From assembly GCF_000828055.2 (NCBI RefSeq), contig NZ_CP010523.2, positions 4,712,001 through 4,776,000 on the forward strand: a stretch of 64,000 nt of DNA, read 5' to 3'. Both the position numbers and the translations under genes were made by a program. Positions 30,727-40,659 of this stretch are shown here, in pieces. The first letter of the stretch is position 1; each line of letters opens with the position of its first letter. The stretch is from Klebsiella variicola. Lineage in GTDB: Bacteria > Pseudomonadota > Gammaproteobacteria > Enterobacterales > Enterobacteriaceae. The notes under the pieces are model-generated. The model was given only the letters and a program-made list of their open reading frames with translations. It searched no databases and was not told the DNA's origin.

Positions 30727-31190
30727 TCTCGTTTATTTTCGCACTGGCGGAAGACATGCTGCTGGCGGCAATCCCTGCCGTTGGTTTTGCCATGGTCTTT
30801 AATGTCCCCCAGCGCGCCTTGCGCTGGTGCGCGCTGCTGGGGGCGATCGGTCACGGCTCGCGCATGGTCATGATGAGCGCCGGTTTTAACATTGAATGGG
30901 CCACCTTTCTCGCCGCGCTGCTGGTGGGCAGCATCGGCATTCAGTGGTCACGCTGGTATCTGGCGCATCCGAAGATTTTTACCGTCGCCGCCGTGATCCC
31001 GATGTTTCCCGGCATCTCGGCCTATACCGCGATGATCTCCGCGGTAAAGATCAGCCATTTTGGCTATTCTGAAGAGATGATGATTTTGCTGCTGAGCAAT
31101 TTTTTAAAGGCGTCGTCTATTGTGGGCGCCCTTTCTATTGGCCTGTCGATACCCGGTCTGTGGCTGTATCGTAAGCGCCCTCGCGTCTGA
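30717..31190 (+). CDS. yjjB: YjjB, ThrE-type exporter subunit
   Basis: The second half of the YjjPB exporter: 157 residues with four or five membrane segments and the conserved [21 protein letters not shown] motif of the ThrE/DUF3815 family. ATG 30717 is chosen because it gives [14 protein letters not shown] and the E. coli length; the earlier ATG 30702 adds five residues. It overlaps the yjjP end by 10 bp, which couples their translation. Confidence 0.92.
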   Translation: MGIISFIFALAEDMLLAAIPAVGFAMVFNVPQRALRWCALLGAIGHGSRMVMMSAGFNIEWATFLAALLVGSIGIQWSRWYLAHPKIFTVAAVIPMFPGISAYTAMISAVKISHFGYSEEMMILLLSNFLKASSIVGALSIGLSIPGLWLYRKRPRV

Positions 31191-31292
31191 TCCCGGCGTC
31201 GCGGTACAGCCGCGACGCTCCTTCCGCGATAGGCTCTGTGCTACTATGTGCAGATCACCCCACTCTTTGCAGTTCAGAGTTGAGATAGAGTT

Positions 31293-31832
31293 ATGTCTTC
31301 GCGAATTTTAACCTCCCATTTTAGCGGCCTGGAAGAGTTCCTCCAGCAGCACGCGGCGCTGCTGGCGAAATCAACTGACGGCACCGTTGCCGTTTTTGCC
31401 AATAACGCGCCGGCATTCTATGCGCTGACGCCAGCGCGGCTGGCGCAACTGCTGGAGCTGGAAGCCAGACTGGCGCGCCCCGGCAGCGACATCGCCCTTG
31501 ACCCGCAGTTTTTCGAGGAGCCCGCCGCGGCGCCAGTTGCGGTGCCAATGGGCAAATTTGCTATGTACGCCGACTGGCAGCCGGACGCCGATTTTCAGCG
31601 CCTGGCCGCGCTGTGGGGCATTGCCCTGAGCCAGCCAGTCACGCCGGAAGAGCTGGCTGCCTTCGTCGCTTACTGGCAGGCGGAAGGTAAAGTGTTTCAC
31701 CACGTGCAGTGGCAGCAGAAGCTGGCACGTAGCGTGCAAATCAGCCGCGCCAGCAACGGCGGACAGCCGAAGCGCGATGTGAACAGCGTGAGCGAACCCG
31801 ACAGTCATATTCCGCGAGGTTTCCGAGGATGA
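31293..31832 (+). CDS. dnaT: Primosomal protein DnaT
   Basis: DnaT (primosomal protein i) acts in PriA-dependent replication restart, helping load DnaB with DnaC. The 179 residues equal the E. coli protein. The C-terminal part, from [24 protein letters not shown] through [12 protein letters not shown], is the ssDNA-binding domain and is nearly unchanged; the N-terminal oligomerisation part is more divergent. It overlaps the dnaC start by 4 bp. Confidence 0.95.
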   Translation: MSSRILTSHFSGLEEFLQQHAALLAKSTDGTVAVFANNAPAFYALTPARLAQLLELEARLARPGSDIALDPQFFEEPAAAPVAVPMGKFAMYADWQPDADFQRLAALWGIALSQPVTPEELAAFVAYWQAEGKVFHHVQWQQKLARSVQISRASNGGQPKRDVNSVSEPDSHIPRGFRG

Positions 31833-32572
31833 GCATGAAAAACGTGGGCGACCTGATGAAGCGTCTGCAGAAAATGATGCCGGCCCATATCGAACCGGCG
31901 TTTAAAACCGGCGAAGAACTGCTGGCCTGGCAAAAAGAGCAAGGCCGGCTGCGTTCCGAAGCGCTGGAGCGGGAGAATCGCGCGATGAAAATGCAGCGCA
32001 CCTTCAACCGCTCAGGGATCCGCCCGCTGCATCAGAACTGTTCCTTTGATAACTACCGCGTCGAGTGCGAAGGACAGATGAACGCCCTCGCCCGCGCACG
32101 TCAGTATGTGGAAGAGTTCGATGGCAATATCGCCAGCTTTATCTTCTCCGGTAAACCGGGGACCGGCAAAAATCACCTGGCGGCAGCCATCTGCAACGAG
32201 CTGCTGCTGCGCGGGAAGTCGGTCTTAATCATCACCGTGGCCGATATTATGTCGGCGATGAAAGATACCTTTGGCAACCGGGAAACGAGCGAAGAGCAGT
32301 TACTGAGCGACCTCAGCAAAGTCGACCTGTTAGTGATTGATGAAATTGGTATGCAGACGGAGTCTCGCTATGAGAAGGTCATTATCAATCAGATAGTTGA
32401 CCGTCGTTCTTCATCCAAACGGCCTACCGGGATGCTCACCAACAGTAATATGGAAGAGATGAACAAGCTGCTCGGCGAACGGGTAATGGACCGTATGCGG
32501 CTGGGGAACAGTCTGTGGGTTATCTTCAACTGGGAAAGTTACCGGCACCGCGTCACTGGCAAGGAGTATTAA
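31829..32572 (+). CDS. dnaC: DNA replication helicase loader DnaC
   Basis: DnaC is the AAA+ loader that opens the DnaB hexamer onto DNA. The 247 residues (E. coli 245) have the N-terminal DnaB-binding helix region, Walker [16 protein letters not shown], Walker B LLVIDEIG, and the sensor II arginine region ([13 protein letters not shown]). The start overlaps dnaT (ATGA-type coupling). No terminator is obvious before yjjA. Confidence 0.96.
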   Translation: MSMKNVGDLMKRLQKMMPAHIEPAFKTGEELLAWQKEQGRLRSEALERENRAMKMQRTFNRSGIRPLHQNCSFDNYRVECEGQMNALARARQYVEEFDGNIASFIFSGKPGTGKNHLAAAICNELLLRGKSVLIITVADIMSAMKDTFGNRETSEEQLLSDLSKVDLLVIDEIGMQTESRYEKVIINQIVDRRSSSKRPTGMLTNSNMEEMNKLLGERVMDRMRLGNSLWVIFNWESYRHRVTGKEY

Positions 32573-32637
32573 GAGATTTCCGGACGATGACGGCGTTATA
32601 CTAAAGCGATTATTCAGTCACGCTTATGAGTCCGTCT

Positions 32638-33132
32638 ATGAAATCGTTTAAAAATGGCTTACTTGCCGCTTTTGCCGCCAGTGCATTTACCCTCGCCGGC
32701 GCTCACGCTGCCTCCTGGCAGGATTCTCTTAACAGCGCCGCCAGCCAGCTTAGCGGCAGCAGCACCCAGGCTGGCAGCGGCGGCATGTCCGTCTCCTCGC
32801 TAACCAGCCTGCTCAGCGGCAGCAGCCAGTCTCTGACCGCCAGCAGCATGAATAATGCGGCCGGGATCCTGTCATATTGCGCGCAACAGAAACTGGCCTC
32901 CGTGACCAGCGCCGATAACGTCAAAAACCAGGTGCTGGATAAACTGGGACTCAGCACGCCGGAAAAACAGAAACAAGACACCAACTATCTTGATGGCCTG
33001 CAGGGCTTGCTCAACAGTAATAACGGCCAGCAGCTGGACCTGAATACGCTTGGCAACAGCTCGCTGGCGAAACAGGTGAAAACCAAAGCCTGCGATCTGG
33101 TCTTAAAACAGGGCGTTAACTTCCTCTCCTGA
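32638..33132 (+). CDS. yjjA: Periplasmic DUF2501 protein YjjA
   Basis: A secreted protein of unknown function. From ATG 32638 it has 164 residues, the E. coli YjjA length, with a clear signal peptide (MKSFKNGLLAAFAASAF, cleavage after AHA) and a Ser/Gln/Asn-rich helical mature part with two cysteines (SYCAQQK and KACDLV) that could form a disulfide. An ATG four codons earlier (32626) gives MSPSMKSF and cannot be excluded. It lies between dnaC and mdoB as in E. coli. Confidence 0.88.
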   Translation: MKSFKNGLLAAFAASAFTLAGAHAASWQDSLNSAASQLSGSSTQAGSGGMSVSSLTSLLSGSSQSLTASSMNNAAGILSYCAQQKLASVTSADNVKNQVLDKLGLSTPEKQKQDTNYLDGLQGLLNSNNGQQLDLNTLGNSSLAKQVKTKACDLVLKQGVNFLS

Positions 33133-33389
33133 TACGTACTGCTCATGCCGCGTTTGTTGCCTTCGCGACGGCAGCGCGGCCTGAAACGTTTTTTTTACCC
33201 TTTTTCCCTCTCCGCTTCCCCGCCACACCCGATGCGACACCGATCAAAAAAGGCAACATCTAAACCAATTCTGAATAACTGCACAGTTTCATGACGCTAG
33301 AATTGCAGCAAGATGGCGCTGCAATTACAGTGTGGCGTGAAAAGTAATCTATTCTGCCAGCCGACAACTGGCGCTAATGAGGATGAGCT

Positions 33390-35681
33390 GTGTCAGAGTT
33401 GTTATCCATCGCCTTATTTTTAGCTTCGGTGGTGCTGTATGCCTGGAAAGCGGGTCGTAACACTTGGTGGTTTGCCGCCACGCTCACGGTGTTAGGTCTG
33501 TTCGTGGTGCTGAATATCACCCTCTACGCCAGCGACTACTTTACCGGCGACGGCATCAACGACGCGGTGCTCTATACCCTGACCAACAGCCTGACTGGCG
33601 CCGGGATCGGCAAATACATTCTGCCGGGCGTCGGGGTGGGCGTCGCGCTGGTTGCCGTCTTTGGCGCGCTGGGCTGGGTGCTGCGCCGCCGTCGGCATCA
33701 TCCTCATCACGTCGGTTACAGCCTGGCGGCGCTGCTGCTGGCGCTGGCCTCCGTGGATGCCAGCCCGGCCTTCCATCAGATCAGCGAGCTGGTGAAATCG
33801 CAGTCACGGGAAGGTGACCCGGACTTTGCCGCATACTACAAAGAGCCGTCGAAGCGTATCGACAATCCACAGCTGAACCTGGTCTATATCTATGGCGAAA
33901 GCCTCGAGCGTACCTATTTTGATAACGATGCCTTTCCTAACCTCACCCCTGAGCTCGGCAAAATAAAAGATCAGGGCCTCGATTTCAGCAATACCATGCA
34001 GCTCCCGGGGACGGATTACACCATCGCCGGTATGGTCGCCTCGCAGTGCGGCATTCCGCTGTTCGCGCCGTTTGAAGGCAACGCCTCGGCCTCGGTCTCC
34101 AGCTTCTTTCCCCAGAATATCTGCCTTGGCGATATCCTGAAAAACTCCGGCTATGAAAACTATTTTGTGCAGGGAGCCAACCTGCGCTTTGCCGGCAAAG
34201 ACGTGTTTCTCAAATCCCACGGCTTCGATCACCTGTACGGGGCGGAAGAGCTCAAAACTACGGTAGCGGATCCCGCCTATCGCAACGACTGGGGCTTCTA
34301 TGACGACACCGTGCTCGATGAGACGTGGAAAAAATTCGAAGAGCTGTCGCGCTCCGGTAAACGCTTCTCGCTGTTCGCCCTGACGGTGGATACCCACCAC
34401 CCCGATGGCTTTATCTCGCGCACCTGCGAGCGTAAACGCTATGACGTGGACGGTAAGAAAAACCTCTCCTTCAGCGCCGTTAGCTGCAGCCAGGAACATA
34501 TCGCCGCGCTGATAGAGAAGATTAAAGCCTCACCCTATTTCAAAAACACGGTCATCGTGGTCTCTTCCGATCACCTGGCCATGAAAAACAGCGCCTGGGA
34601 TTACCTCAACAAGCACGATCGCAGCAATCTGTTCTTCGTCCTGCGCGGCGATAAACCGCAGCAGGAGACCCTGGCGGTGAAACGCAACACCATGGATAAC
34701 GGCGCGACGGTGCTCGATATTCTCGGCGGCGATAACTATATCGGCCTCGGGCGCAGCAGCCTCTCCGGCCAGTCGCTCTCCGGTATTTTCATGAATATGA
34801 AAGAGAAGGTCCTGGCCTGGAAACCGGACGTGATCCGCCTGTGGAACTTCCCGAAAGAGATGAAAAACTTCACCATCGATTCGCAGAAGAACATGATCGC
34901 CTTCTCCGGCAGCCATTTCCGTCTGCCGCTACTGCTCAGGGTATCAAACCAGCGCGTTGAACCGCTGCCGGAGAGCGAATACTCCGCGCCGCTGCGCTTC
35001 CAGCTGGCCGATTTCGCGCCGCGGGATAATTTCGTCTGGGTCGATCGCTGCTATAAAATGGGGCAGCTGTGGGCGCCTGAACTCGCGCTCTCTACCGACT
35101 GGTGCGTCTCGCAGGGGCAGCTGGGCGGTGAGCAAAAGGTTCAGCACGTCGATAAGCCGCAGTGGCAAGGCAAAACCGCTTTCAGGGATACCCTTATCGA
35201 TATGGAGCGCTATAAGGGGAACGTCGATACGCTAAAAGTCGTCGACAACGATATTCGCTACAAGGCCGACAGCTTCGTGTTTAACGTCGCCGGCGCCCCG
35301 GAAGAGGTCAAGCAGTTCAGCGGCATTTCGCGTCCCGAGTCCTGGGGTCGGTGGTCCAATGCCCAGCTGGGCAGCGACGTGAAGATTGAATATAAAGAGC
35401 CGCTACCGGAAAAATTTGATCTGGTGATCACCGCCAAAGCTTACGGCCCAAACGCCAATAAGCCGATCCCGGTGCGGGTAGGTGAAAGTGAGCAAGTGCT
35501 TACGCTGGCCAATGATGTGACCACTACGACGCTGCATTTCGACAACCCGTCGCGCAGCAACACCCTGACCATCACTCCGCCGGACCCGCAGTCCACCAAC
35601 GAGGGCAATATCCTTGGTCACTCCCCACGTCAGCTGGGGATCGGCATGGTGGAGATCAAAGTGGTGAAAAGCGAAGGCTAA
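33390..35681 (+). CDS. mdoB: Phosphoglycerol transferase I (OpgB/MdoB)
   Basis: MdoB transfers sn-1-phosphoglycerol from phosphatidylglycerol to periplasmic osmoregulated glucans. The 763 residues equal the E. coli protein: three or four N-terminal membrane segments (to about residue 125), then a large periplasmic sulfatase/LtaS-like domain with [12 protein letters not shown] (metal site), [10 protein letters not shown] (probable nucleophile threonine region), and [10 protein letters not shown] (metal site). A 257-bp upstream gap with no visible gene carries its promoter. A GC-rich hairpin follows the stop. Confidence 0.95.
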   Translation: MSELLSIALFLASVVLYAWKAGRNTWWFAATLTVLGLFVVLNITLYASDYFTGDGINDAVLYTLTNSLTGAGIGKYILPGVGVGVALVAVFGALGWVLRRRRHHPHHVGYSLAALLLALASVDASPAFHQISELVKSQSREGDPDFAAYYKEPSKRIDNPQLNLVYIYGESLERTYFDNDAFPNLTPELGKIKDQGLDFSNTMQLPGTDYTIAGMVASQCGIPLFAPFEGNASASVSSFFPQNICLGDILKNSGYENYFVQGANLRFAGKDVFLKSHGFDHLYGAEELKTTVADPAYRNDWGFYDDTVLDETWKKFEELSRSGKRFSLFALTVDTHHPDGFISRTCERKRYDVDGKKNLSFSAVSCSQEHIAALIEKIKASPYFKNTVIVVSSDHLAMKNSAWDYLNKHDRSNLFFVLRGDKPQQETLAVKRNTMDNGATVLDILGGDNYIGLGRSSLSGQSLSGIFMNMKEKVLAWKPDVIRLWNFPKEMKNFTIDSQKNMIAFSGSHFRLPLLLRVSNQRVEPLPESEYSAPLRFQLADFAPRDNFVWVDRCYKMGQLWAPELALSTDWCVSQGQLGGEQKVQHVDKPQWQGKTAFRDTLIDMERYKGNVDTLKVVDNDIRYKADSFVFNVAGAPEEVKQFSGISRPESWGRWSNAQLGSDVKIEYKEPLPEKFDLVITAKAYGPNANKPIPVRVGESEQVLTLANDVTTTTLHFDNPSRSNTLTITPPDPQSTNEGNILGHSPRQLGIGMVEIKVVKSEG

Positions 35682-35689
35682 AACCATCC

Positions 35690-35715
35690 TGCCCGGCGGG
35701 TTTCCGCGCCGGGCA
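35690..35715. terminator. GC-rich hairpin after mdoB
   Basis: A perfect 9-bp stem TGCCCGGCG/CGCCGGGCA with an 8-base loop, 8 bp after the mdoB stop and before the convergent Rpn-family gene. It lacks a clear T run, so termination is likely but not proven. Confidence 0.55.
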
Positions 35716-35741
35716 ACGGTTGCCGTGGCAGGGCGTTAACC

Positions 35742-36314
35742 CTACAGCGGCTGTAGTTCATCAGCCGACAGTCCAGTGATTTTCTGTACCATCTCTTTGT
35801 CGAGGCCATTTTGTAACATACTGCCGGCAATGCGCAGCGCCTCGCGCCGGCTTCCTTCCTGCAAGCCCTCCTGGTGCCCTTCTTCCCGGCCTTCTAGTCG
35901 ACCTTCTTGCCGACCTTCCTGCTTAAGCTTTTGCGCGATAGACATCAGTGTCTCCTCATACTGTGGCAGACGGCGGGCCAGCCGGCGGAGAAACACGCCC
36001 GGCTCGGCCGTATTACCGTACTGCAGCATATAGTGAAACAGCATTCTCAACTGCCGACGGTTAGTGTATCCCAGCATCACAACGGCCGCCAACGACTCCG
36101 TTATGCTGCTGAGATCGCGCTGACGAATATGTTTTTGCATCAGCTCCAGCAAGGCGACTCGCCGATGCTGCACGAGGTCATCATCTGGCATCACCGTAAC
36201 GTCGATCAACGTAAACGGACAGCCATACAGCGTCTTCGCCGTCTCCGGGTGGCGAAGAAATCGTTTAAAGACCGCATCGTGCGGCGTCGAGGTCATCCGT
36301 TTTTTCATGGCCAT
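35742..36314 (-). CDS. Rpn-family (RpnA/YhgA-like) protein with the nuclease core deleted
   Basis: Rpn proteins are PD-(D/E)XK nucleases related to transposase_31 that promote recombination. The ends match the family: STPHDAVFKRFLRHPETA, then CPFTLIDVTVMPDDD, HRRVALLELMQKHIRQRDL, and a C-terminal run of EG-x-x tetrapeptides before LSADELQPL. Full-length homologs are about 290-300 residues; here about 100 residues between HPETA and the LIDVTV strand are missing in frame, the part that holds the catalytic acidic and QSS motifs. The product should lack nuclease activity. The start is uncertain (36314, 36308 or 36296). The gene is isolated between mdoB and gfr. Confidence 0.75.
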   Translation of the reverse strand: MAMKKRMTSTPHDAVFKRFLRHPETAKTLYGCPFTLIDVTVMPDDDLVQHRRVALLELMQKHIRQRDLSSITESLAAVVMLGYTNRRQLRMLFHYMLQYGNTAEPGVFLRRLARRLPQYEETLMSIAQKLKQEGRQEGRLEGREEGHQEGLQEGSRREALRIAGSMLQNGLDKEMVQKITGLSADELQPL

Positions 36315-36411
36315 CCGCTTGCCTGAAAGAGAAGGAAAGCCGGACTCTACCACCGGTTTTTACCCGAATGGATTTGACGATAATTTTCTGGGAAGCGCCT
36401 CGGAGAATAGC

Positions 36412-36438
36412 ATGGCGGCCAGCCCGGCTGGCCGCCAT
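36412..36438 (-). terminator. Hairpin at the end of the gfr operon
   Basis: A perfect 11-bp stem ATGGCGGCCAG/CTGGCCGCCAT with a five-base loop, 10 bp after the gfrF stop. Only a weak T-rich tail follows on the minus strand. Confidence 0.65.
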
Positions 36439-36447
36439 CAACACAGC

Positions 36448-37458
36448 TTAGTAATCAAACTGACGGTAGTAACGGCGGATATTGAGGTCGTGGCCGGTAT
36501 GGTGTTCAAAGTGGGTCGCCAGCCGATCCACCAGCAGGGTGGACACCACGCACGGCGCCATAATCCAGCGGAACGCGTCATCAATGCCGTTCAGCGGATA
36601 GTCGCGCGGGTCGATCACCACCAGATGGTCAGTTATCTTTTCGGCAAAGCGTTCGACGCGCTCGTCCAGCGCCCGGCATTTCCCCTCTCCTTTCACCAGA
36701 AACAGCGGGACCTCTTTTTCCAGCAGCTCCAGGGTGCCGTGGAAAAATTCAGCCGAGCTCACGGATTTCGTCCGCTTCCACTGCATCTCTTCGAGAATAC
36801 ACATTGAGAACAGGTAAACCTCGCCCCACATTTCCGCGCCGCCAATCCACATCATATAGTCGCAGTCGTGGTATTGTGCGGCAATGCTATCCGCCTGGAG
36901 ATCGAACTGGCGCTTGGCCTGCAGGAGATTTTCCGGCAGTAATTCGAGCTGGCTGGCAAATCGCGCATAATTTTCAAACTCGCCGTGACGATAAATAACG
37001 CGGAAGAATAACCAGTACAGCAGCATATATTCATATTCCACACCGTTCTTGTGGCACATCGGAATATGCCAGCTGGCGGCGGCGGCCAATGGCGAGTCGG
37101 CATGACGGGTAATAGCCACCACGCGGATCCCCTGCGCCTTGCACCACTCGGCAATAGCCACCGACTCTTTGGTATCACCGGATTTAGATAACGTAACGAC
37201 AACTGCATCTTTATTTAATTTTTTATGTCCGCGATGAATTAATTCGGCCGCCTGCTCAAGATATACCGGCACACTGGTTAATTCTTTGGCAAACTCATTA
37301 ATGGCCATCATCGGTGCCAGAGAACCGCCTACCGAGGCAAAAAATAATGCGCTGCAGCCGCTGTCATAAATATCATCGGCCACGGTTTCAGCCTGTTTAC
37401 GCGCAGCGATGATCTCGCGAGCACTGGTCAGGTACTCGTCCTGATTAAAACCCAACAT
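36448..37458 (-). CDS. gfrF: Fructoselysine-6-phosphate deglycase-like SIS protein GfrF
   Basis: A 336-residue double-SIS-domain protein related to FrlB. It should split fructoselysine-6-phosphate into lysine and glucose-6-phosphate; in Salmonella GfrF has this role. Visible are the SIS strands (LFFASVGGSLAPM and VVTLSKSGDTKESV) and the C-terminal active-site region around SSAEFFHGTLELLE. It is the last gene of the operon, 17 bp after gfrE, with a hairpin behind it. The E/F order follows the Salmonella gfr operon; exact substrates are inferred. Confidence 0.85.
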   Translation of the reverse strand: MLGFNQDEYLTSAREIIAARKQAETVADDIYDSGCSALFFASVGGSLAPMMAINEFAKELTSVPVYLEQAAELIHRGHKKLNKDAVVVTLSKSGDTKESVAIAEWCKAQGIRVVAITRHADSPLAAAASWHIPMCHKNGVEYEYMLLYWLFFRVIYRHGEFENYARFASQLELLPENLLQAKRQFDLQADSIAAQYHDCDYMMWIGGAEMWGEVYLFSMCILEEMQWKRTKSVSSAEFFHGTLELLEKEVPLFLVKGEGKCRALDERVERFAEKITDHLVVIDPRDYPLNGIDDAFRWIMAPCVVSTLLVDRLATHFEHHTGHDLNIRRYYRQFDY

Positions 37459-37475
37459 AGTTTTCTCCTGAATAT

Positions 37476-38537
37476 TCAGATTTTACTTTTTAATACGTGG
37501 TCAAAATCGTCAAAAATACGTTTAGCCAGATCGATGCCTTTCAGTCCGGCGGTATGCCAGGCCAGCATCTGGACGGGAACAATCAGCAACAGCGGCGCCA
37601 GGTGATGCTCGCACGGACAGTTTAGCGCCAGCGTCTGCGCATCCTCGTCATCGCTCAGCGTTAGCGTAAAAGCCCGGGCAATGGACGGCGCCATATAGTC
37701 CCGCAGCGCCCGGGTTCGCGCATCCGGCGCATCTTCAATAAACAGCATCACATGGCGGGCGTTGGCTTCCAGATAGGGACCGTGCATATAGGCTTCCAGC
37801 TCAAAGCCGCTGGAAGGCACGCGCACCGTTTCAGTAAATTTGGTTTCAAATTCCTTCGCCACGCCAACCAGCGCACCGTAGCCGGTGGCGACAAAGCGCT
37901 CCCCGCTCCGCAGCGTTTCGCTATACCGGTCGATAAAGCGCGAGGTGCGGGCGATAACATCCGGGATCGCCGCAAGCAGCCGCTGGAATTCAGCGAGATA
38001 GTGCTGCTCCTCCACCTCGCTGACTTTCCCCTGCTGACGAGCAATGATCAGCGCTATCAGCAACAGATTCAGCACCGTCGCGCTAAAACCGCGGGTCACA
38101 AACCCTACGCTCTCGATCCCGGTATTGATATCCAGAACGCCATCGCAAGCGCGGGCTATCGGGCTTTGCGGGTCGGAGGTCAGGGCAAACACCGGCAGTC
38201 CTGAGGCCTGTACCTTACGCATCGCCTCCAGCGTTGACGCGCTTTTCCCGCTCTGTGAAATCGCCACCACCAGATCGGTATGCGGGTCGATCGCTTCGTA
38301 ATGGGTAAAGTTGTACGGCTCTTTAATGTCAACCAGCACGCCGAAGCGTTGTTCAAAGAAATAGCGCGCGCACAGCGCGGCATTCAGCGACGATCCGGTC
38401 GCCAGCAGCAAAATTCGGCGTACCGGGTGCTGGCGGGCAAAGGTCTCAATCGCCGCCAGCTTTTGCCGGTAGCCACGCAGGATCTGCGCCAGGCAGGCCG
38501 GCTCTTCACTGATATAGGTCATCATTGTTGGTCGCAT
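37476..38537 (-). CDS. gfrE: Glucoselysine-6-phosphate deglycase-like SIS protein GfrE
   Basis: A 353-residue protein with two SIS domains related to the isomerase half of GlmS (LLLATGSSLNAALCARYFFE, VAISQSGKSASTLEAM) but without a glutaminase domain. In Salmonella GfrE cleaves glucoselysine-6-phosphate. It starts at ATG 38537 after GGGAGTGAGCT, 12 bp after gfrD. Together with GfrF it would process two Amadori/Heyns-type substrates delivered by GfrABCD. Confidence 0.85.
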   Translation of the reverse strand: MRPTMMTYISEEPACLAQILRGYRQKLAAIETFARQHPVRRILLLATGSSLNAALCARYFFEQRFGVLVDIKEPYNFTHYEAIDPHTDLVVAISQSGKSASTLEAMRKVQASGLPVFALTSDPQSPIARACDGVLDINTGIESVGFVTRGFSATVLNLLLIALIIARQQGKVSEVEEQHYLAEFQRLLAAIPDVIARTSRFIDRYSETLRSGERFVATGYGALVGVAKEFETKFTETVRVPSSGFELEAYMHGPYLEANARHVMLFIEDAPDARTRALRDYMAPSIARAFTLTLSDDEDAQTLALNCPCEHHLAPLLLIVPVQMLAWHTAGLKGIDLAKRIFDDFDHVLKSKI

Positions 38538-38549
38538 AGCTCACTCCCG

Positions 38550-39401
38550 TTAAAACAATCCGATCCACGAACCCAGAATGCCTACCAGCGCCATGCCGCC
38601 AATAATTGAGAGCGGTTTAACTTTCCGTCCCAGCAGCCAGTAGACGATGCCAAAACTCACCAGCGGCAGCATGCAGGGCAGAATGTCATTGATAATGTCC
38701 TGCACCTGAGTTTTGGCTTCTCCGGCACCAAAGGAGAGAGGGATGGTGATATCGATCATTGAGGCGGTCATCGCCCCGACCACCATCAGGCCGATAATCG
38801 ACGCTCCGTAGGTCAGGCTCTCCATCATTCCGCTCTTCTGGATCCGCTGCAGGACCCCGGTTCCCAGCACGTAGCCCCAGCGGGTAAAGCACCAGCGCAC
38901 CAGAATGTGCGGCACGTTAAACACCAGCAGAAACAGGATCGGCCCGAGGATGTTGCCCTTCAGCGCCAGGCTGGTGCCGATCCCGGTGGCGATCAGGCGC
39001 AGCGTCCCCCAGAAGAAAGAGTCCCCCAGCCCGGCCAGCGGCCCCATCAGCGAGGCTTTGACGTTATCAATCGCAATGGCATCCATGTTTTTCTGCTGGC
39101 TGTTTTTCTCCTCCATCGCCGTGGTGATCCCCAGCAGCAGGGTGACGATATGCGGCGTGGTATTGAAAAACACCAGATGACGTTTCAGCGCCCTGGCTAG
39201 CTCCTCTTTGCGCGGATAGAGCTTTTTCAGCACCGGAATCAGCGCGTAAACAAAGGCGAGATTCATCTGCCGCTCATAGTTCCACGAGAACTCCATCTGG
39301 AAGGAGCGCCAGAACACCCGGCGTAAATCTCGTGGCGTAATCCGCGTTTCTTCCTGCTCCTGCGGTTGCAGGGTCTCTTCAGAAATCGTCTTCGTCGTCA
39401 T
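38550..39401 (-). CDS. gfrD: Mannose-family PTS component IID (GfrD)
   Basis: The IID membrane component of a mannose/fructose/sorbose-type PTS. The 283 residues show the family features: SFQMEFSWNYERQMNLAFVYAL near the N-terminus, LMGPLAGLGDSFFWGTLR in the middle, and C-terminal membrane segments. It overlaps the end of gfrC by 23 bp. It works with IIC as the translocation channel. Confidence 0.9.
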   Translation of the reverse strand: MTTKTISEETLQPQEQEETRITPRDLRRVFWRSFQMEFSWNYERQMNLAFVYALIPVLKKLYPRKEELARALKRHLVFFNTTPHIVTLLLGITTAMEEKNSQQKNMDAIAIDNVKASLMGPLAGLGDSFFWGTLRLIATGIGTSLALKGNILGPILFLLVFNVPHILVRWCFTRWGYVLGTGVLQRIQKSGMMESLTYGASIIGLMVVGAMTASMIDITIPLSFGAGEAKTQVQDIINDILPCMLPLVSFGIVYWLLGRKVKPLSIIGGMALVGILGSWIGLF

Positions 39402-40158
39402 CGCTGACTCCTTGTTCTGTCGTCGTACGAGGTGAATTCAACGCGGTGACGTTAACCATGACCACCGCCACGATGGCGCCGAGAATGGCGATGCCGGTCA
39501 CCGGGATTTTCAAATAAGCCATTAGCACAAAGCCGAGGAAAAAGTACGGCGCAACTTTCTTGTTAATCAGCAACCTGGCAAGCATCGCGAAGCCGAGCGC
39601 CGGGATCATGCCGGTGGCGACGCTGAGCCCGTGTTTGATAAATTCCGGGATGGTATCGAGCAGGGATTTCACCGCGTTGCTGCCCACCAGGAATGAAACG
39701 GTCACCACCGTGGCCAGCATCAGCGACAGCCCGAAGCCGGCAATCAGATGCATCCGCTCAATGCCCCGCGTATCCGCCCGTTCCGCATACCCGTCCGCCT
39801 TCTGGCTGAGCATCGGGATAAACATCCCCAGATAAACGTTTTTCAGGATCAGGGTCAGGGTGGCGATAGGCAGGCCGAGCAACAGCGCCGTTTCCGTGCC
39901 CGCACCGGAGGTGATGGCGAACGCCACGCCGAGAATACCGCCCGTCACCACGTCGGGCGGGATCGAGGCACCAACGGAGAAAGAACCGATAAACGCCAGC
40001 TCCAGCGTCGCGCCCATAATGACGCCGGTCTGTACATCCCCCAGCACCAGTCCGGTCAGCAGCCCGGTGACGATAGGCCGGGAAATCAGCGACGTCCCTA
40101 AGGCATATTCCGATTGCGCGATAAACGCCACCAGACCCAGTAAGAGAGCCTCTACCAT
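39379..40158 (-). CDS. gfrC: Mannose-family PTS component IIC (GfrC)
   Basis: The IIC membrane component; 259 residues with six to eight hydrophobic segments and the family motifs SRPIVTGLLTGLVLGDVQTGVIMG and IGSFSVGASIPPDVVTGGILG. The start follows CCGGAGGACAGATT. The C-terminus ends in acidic DDDEDDF. It overlaps gfrD and lies 16 bp after gfrB. Confidence 0.92.
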   Translation of the reverse strand: MVEALLLGLVAFIAQSEYALGTSLISRPIVTGLLTGLVLGDVQTGVIMGATLELAFIGSFSVGASIPPDVVTGGILGVAFAITSGAGTETALLLGLPIATLTLILKNVYLGMFIPMLSQKADGYAERADTRGIERMHLIAGFGLSLMLATVVTVSFLVGSNAVKSLLDTIPEFIKHGLSVATGMIPALGFAMLARLLINKKVAPYFFLGFVLMAYLKIPVTGIAILGAIVAVVMVNVTALNSPRTTTEQGVSDDDEDDF

Positions 40159-40174
40159 AATCTGTCCTCCGGAA

Positions 40175-40648
40175 TTACACGCATTCCGTAAAAAGCTGTT
40201 TGCGATCGTTCGGGACCTGGCGAATCTCCACCTCGACGCCCTTCCCCACCAGTTGTTGTAGCTGCTCTATTTCTGTCGGCAGTAAATTAATCGCCTTAGA
40301 GATATTTTTACTGCCCTCTTTAGCCTTAATTCCGCCGAGATTTATGCTTTTTATTTCCCCGATAGCGCAGGCAATACGCCAGGCGTCATTGACCGATTCC
40401 ACGACAATAAATAAATTATATTTATCGGTCACCCCACTTTTTATCGCCTCAATAGCATCATTGATATTTTTAATCACCAGTTTTACCGAGGGCGGTTTGG
40501 CAAGCTTAATGGTGGTTTTCCGCAGTTCATCTTCAGGGACACTGTCGTTGGCGATCAAAATGCAATCGGCGCCGACATATTGGGTCCAGGAAAAGGCCAC
40601 CTGGCCGTGAAGTAATCGATGGTCTACCCTTAATAACGTAATCATCAT
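40175..40648 (-). CDS. gfrB: Mannose-family PTS component IIB (GfrB)
   Basis: The cytoplasmic IIB phosphocarrier, 157 residues. The phosphorylated histidine is in RVDHRLLHGQVAF (H14 of LHGQ), which passes phosphate from IIA to the sugar. It starts 11 bp after gfrA with AGGAAGC before tandem ATG codons (40648 and 40645). AT content is higher than in the membrane components. Confidence 0.92.
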   Translation of the reverse strand: MMITLLRVDHRLLHGQVAFSWTQYVGADCILIANDSVPEDELRKTTIKLAKPPSVKLVIKNINDAIEAIKSGVTDKYNLFIVVESVNDAWRIACAIGEIKSINLGGIKAKEGSKNISKAINLLPTEIEQLQQLVGKGVEVEIRQVPNDRKQLFTECV

Positions 40649-40659
40649 GCTTCCTCATT

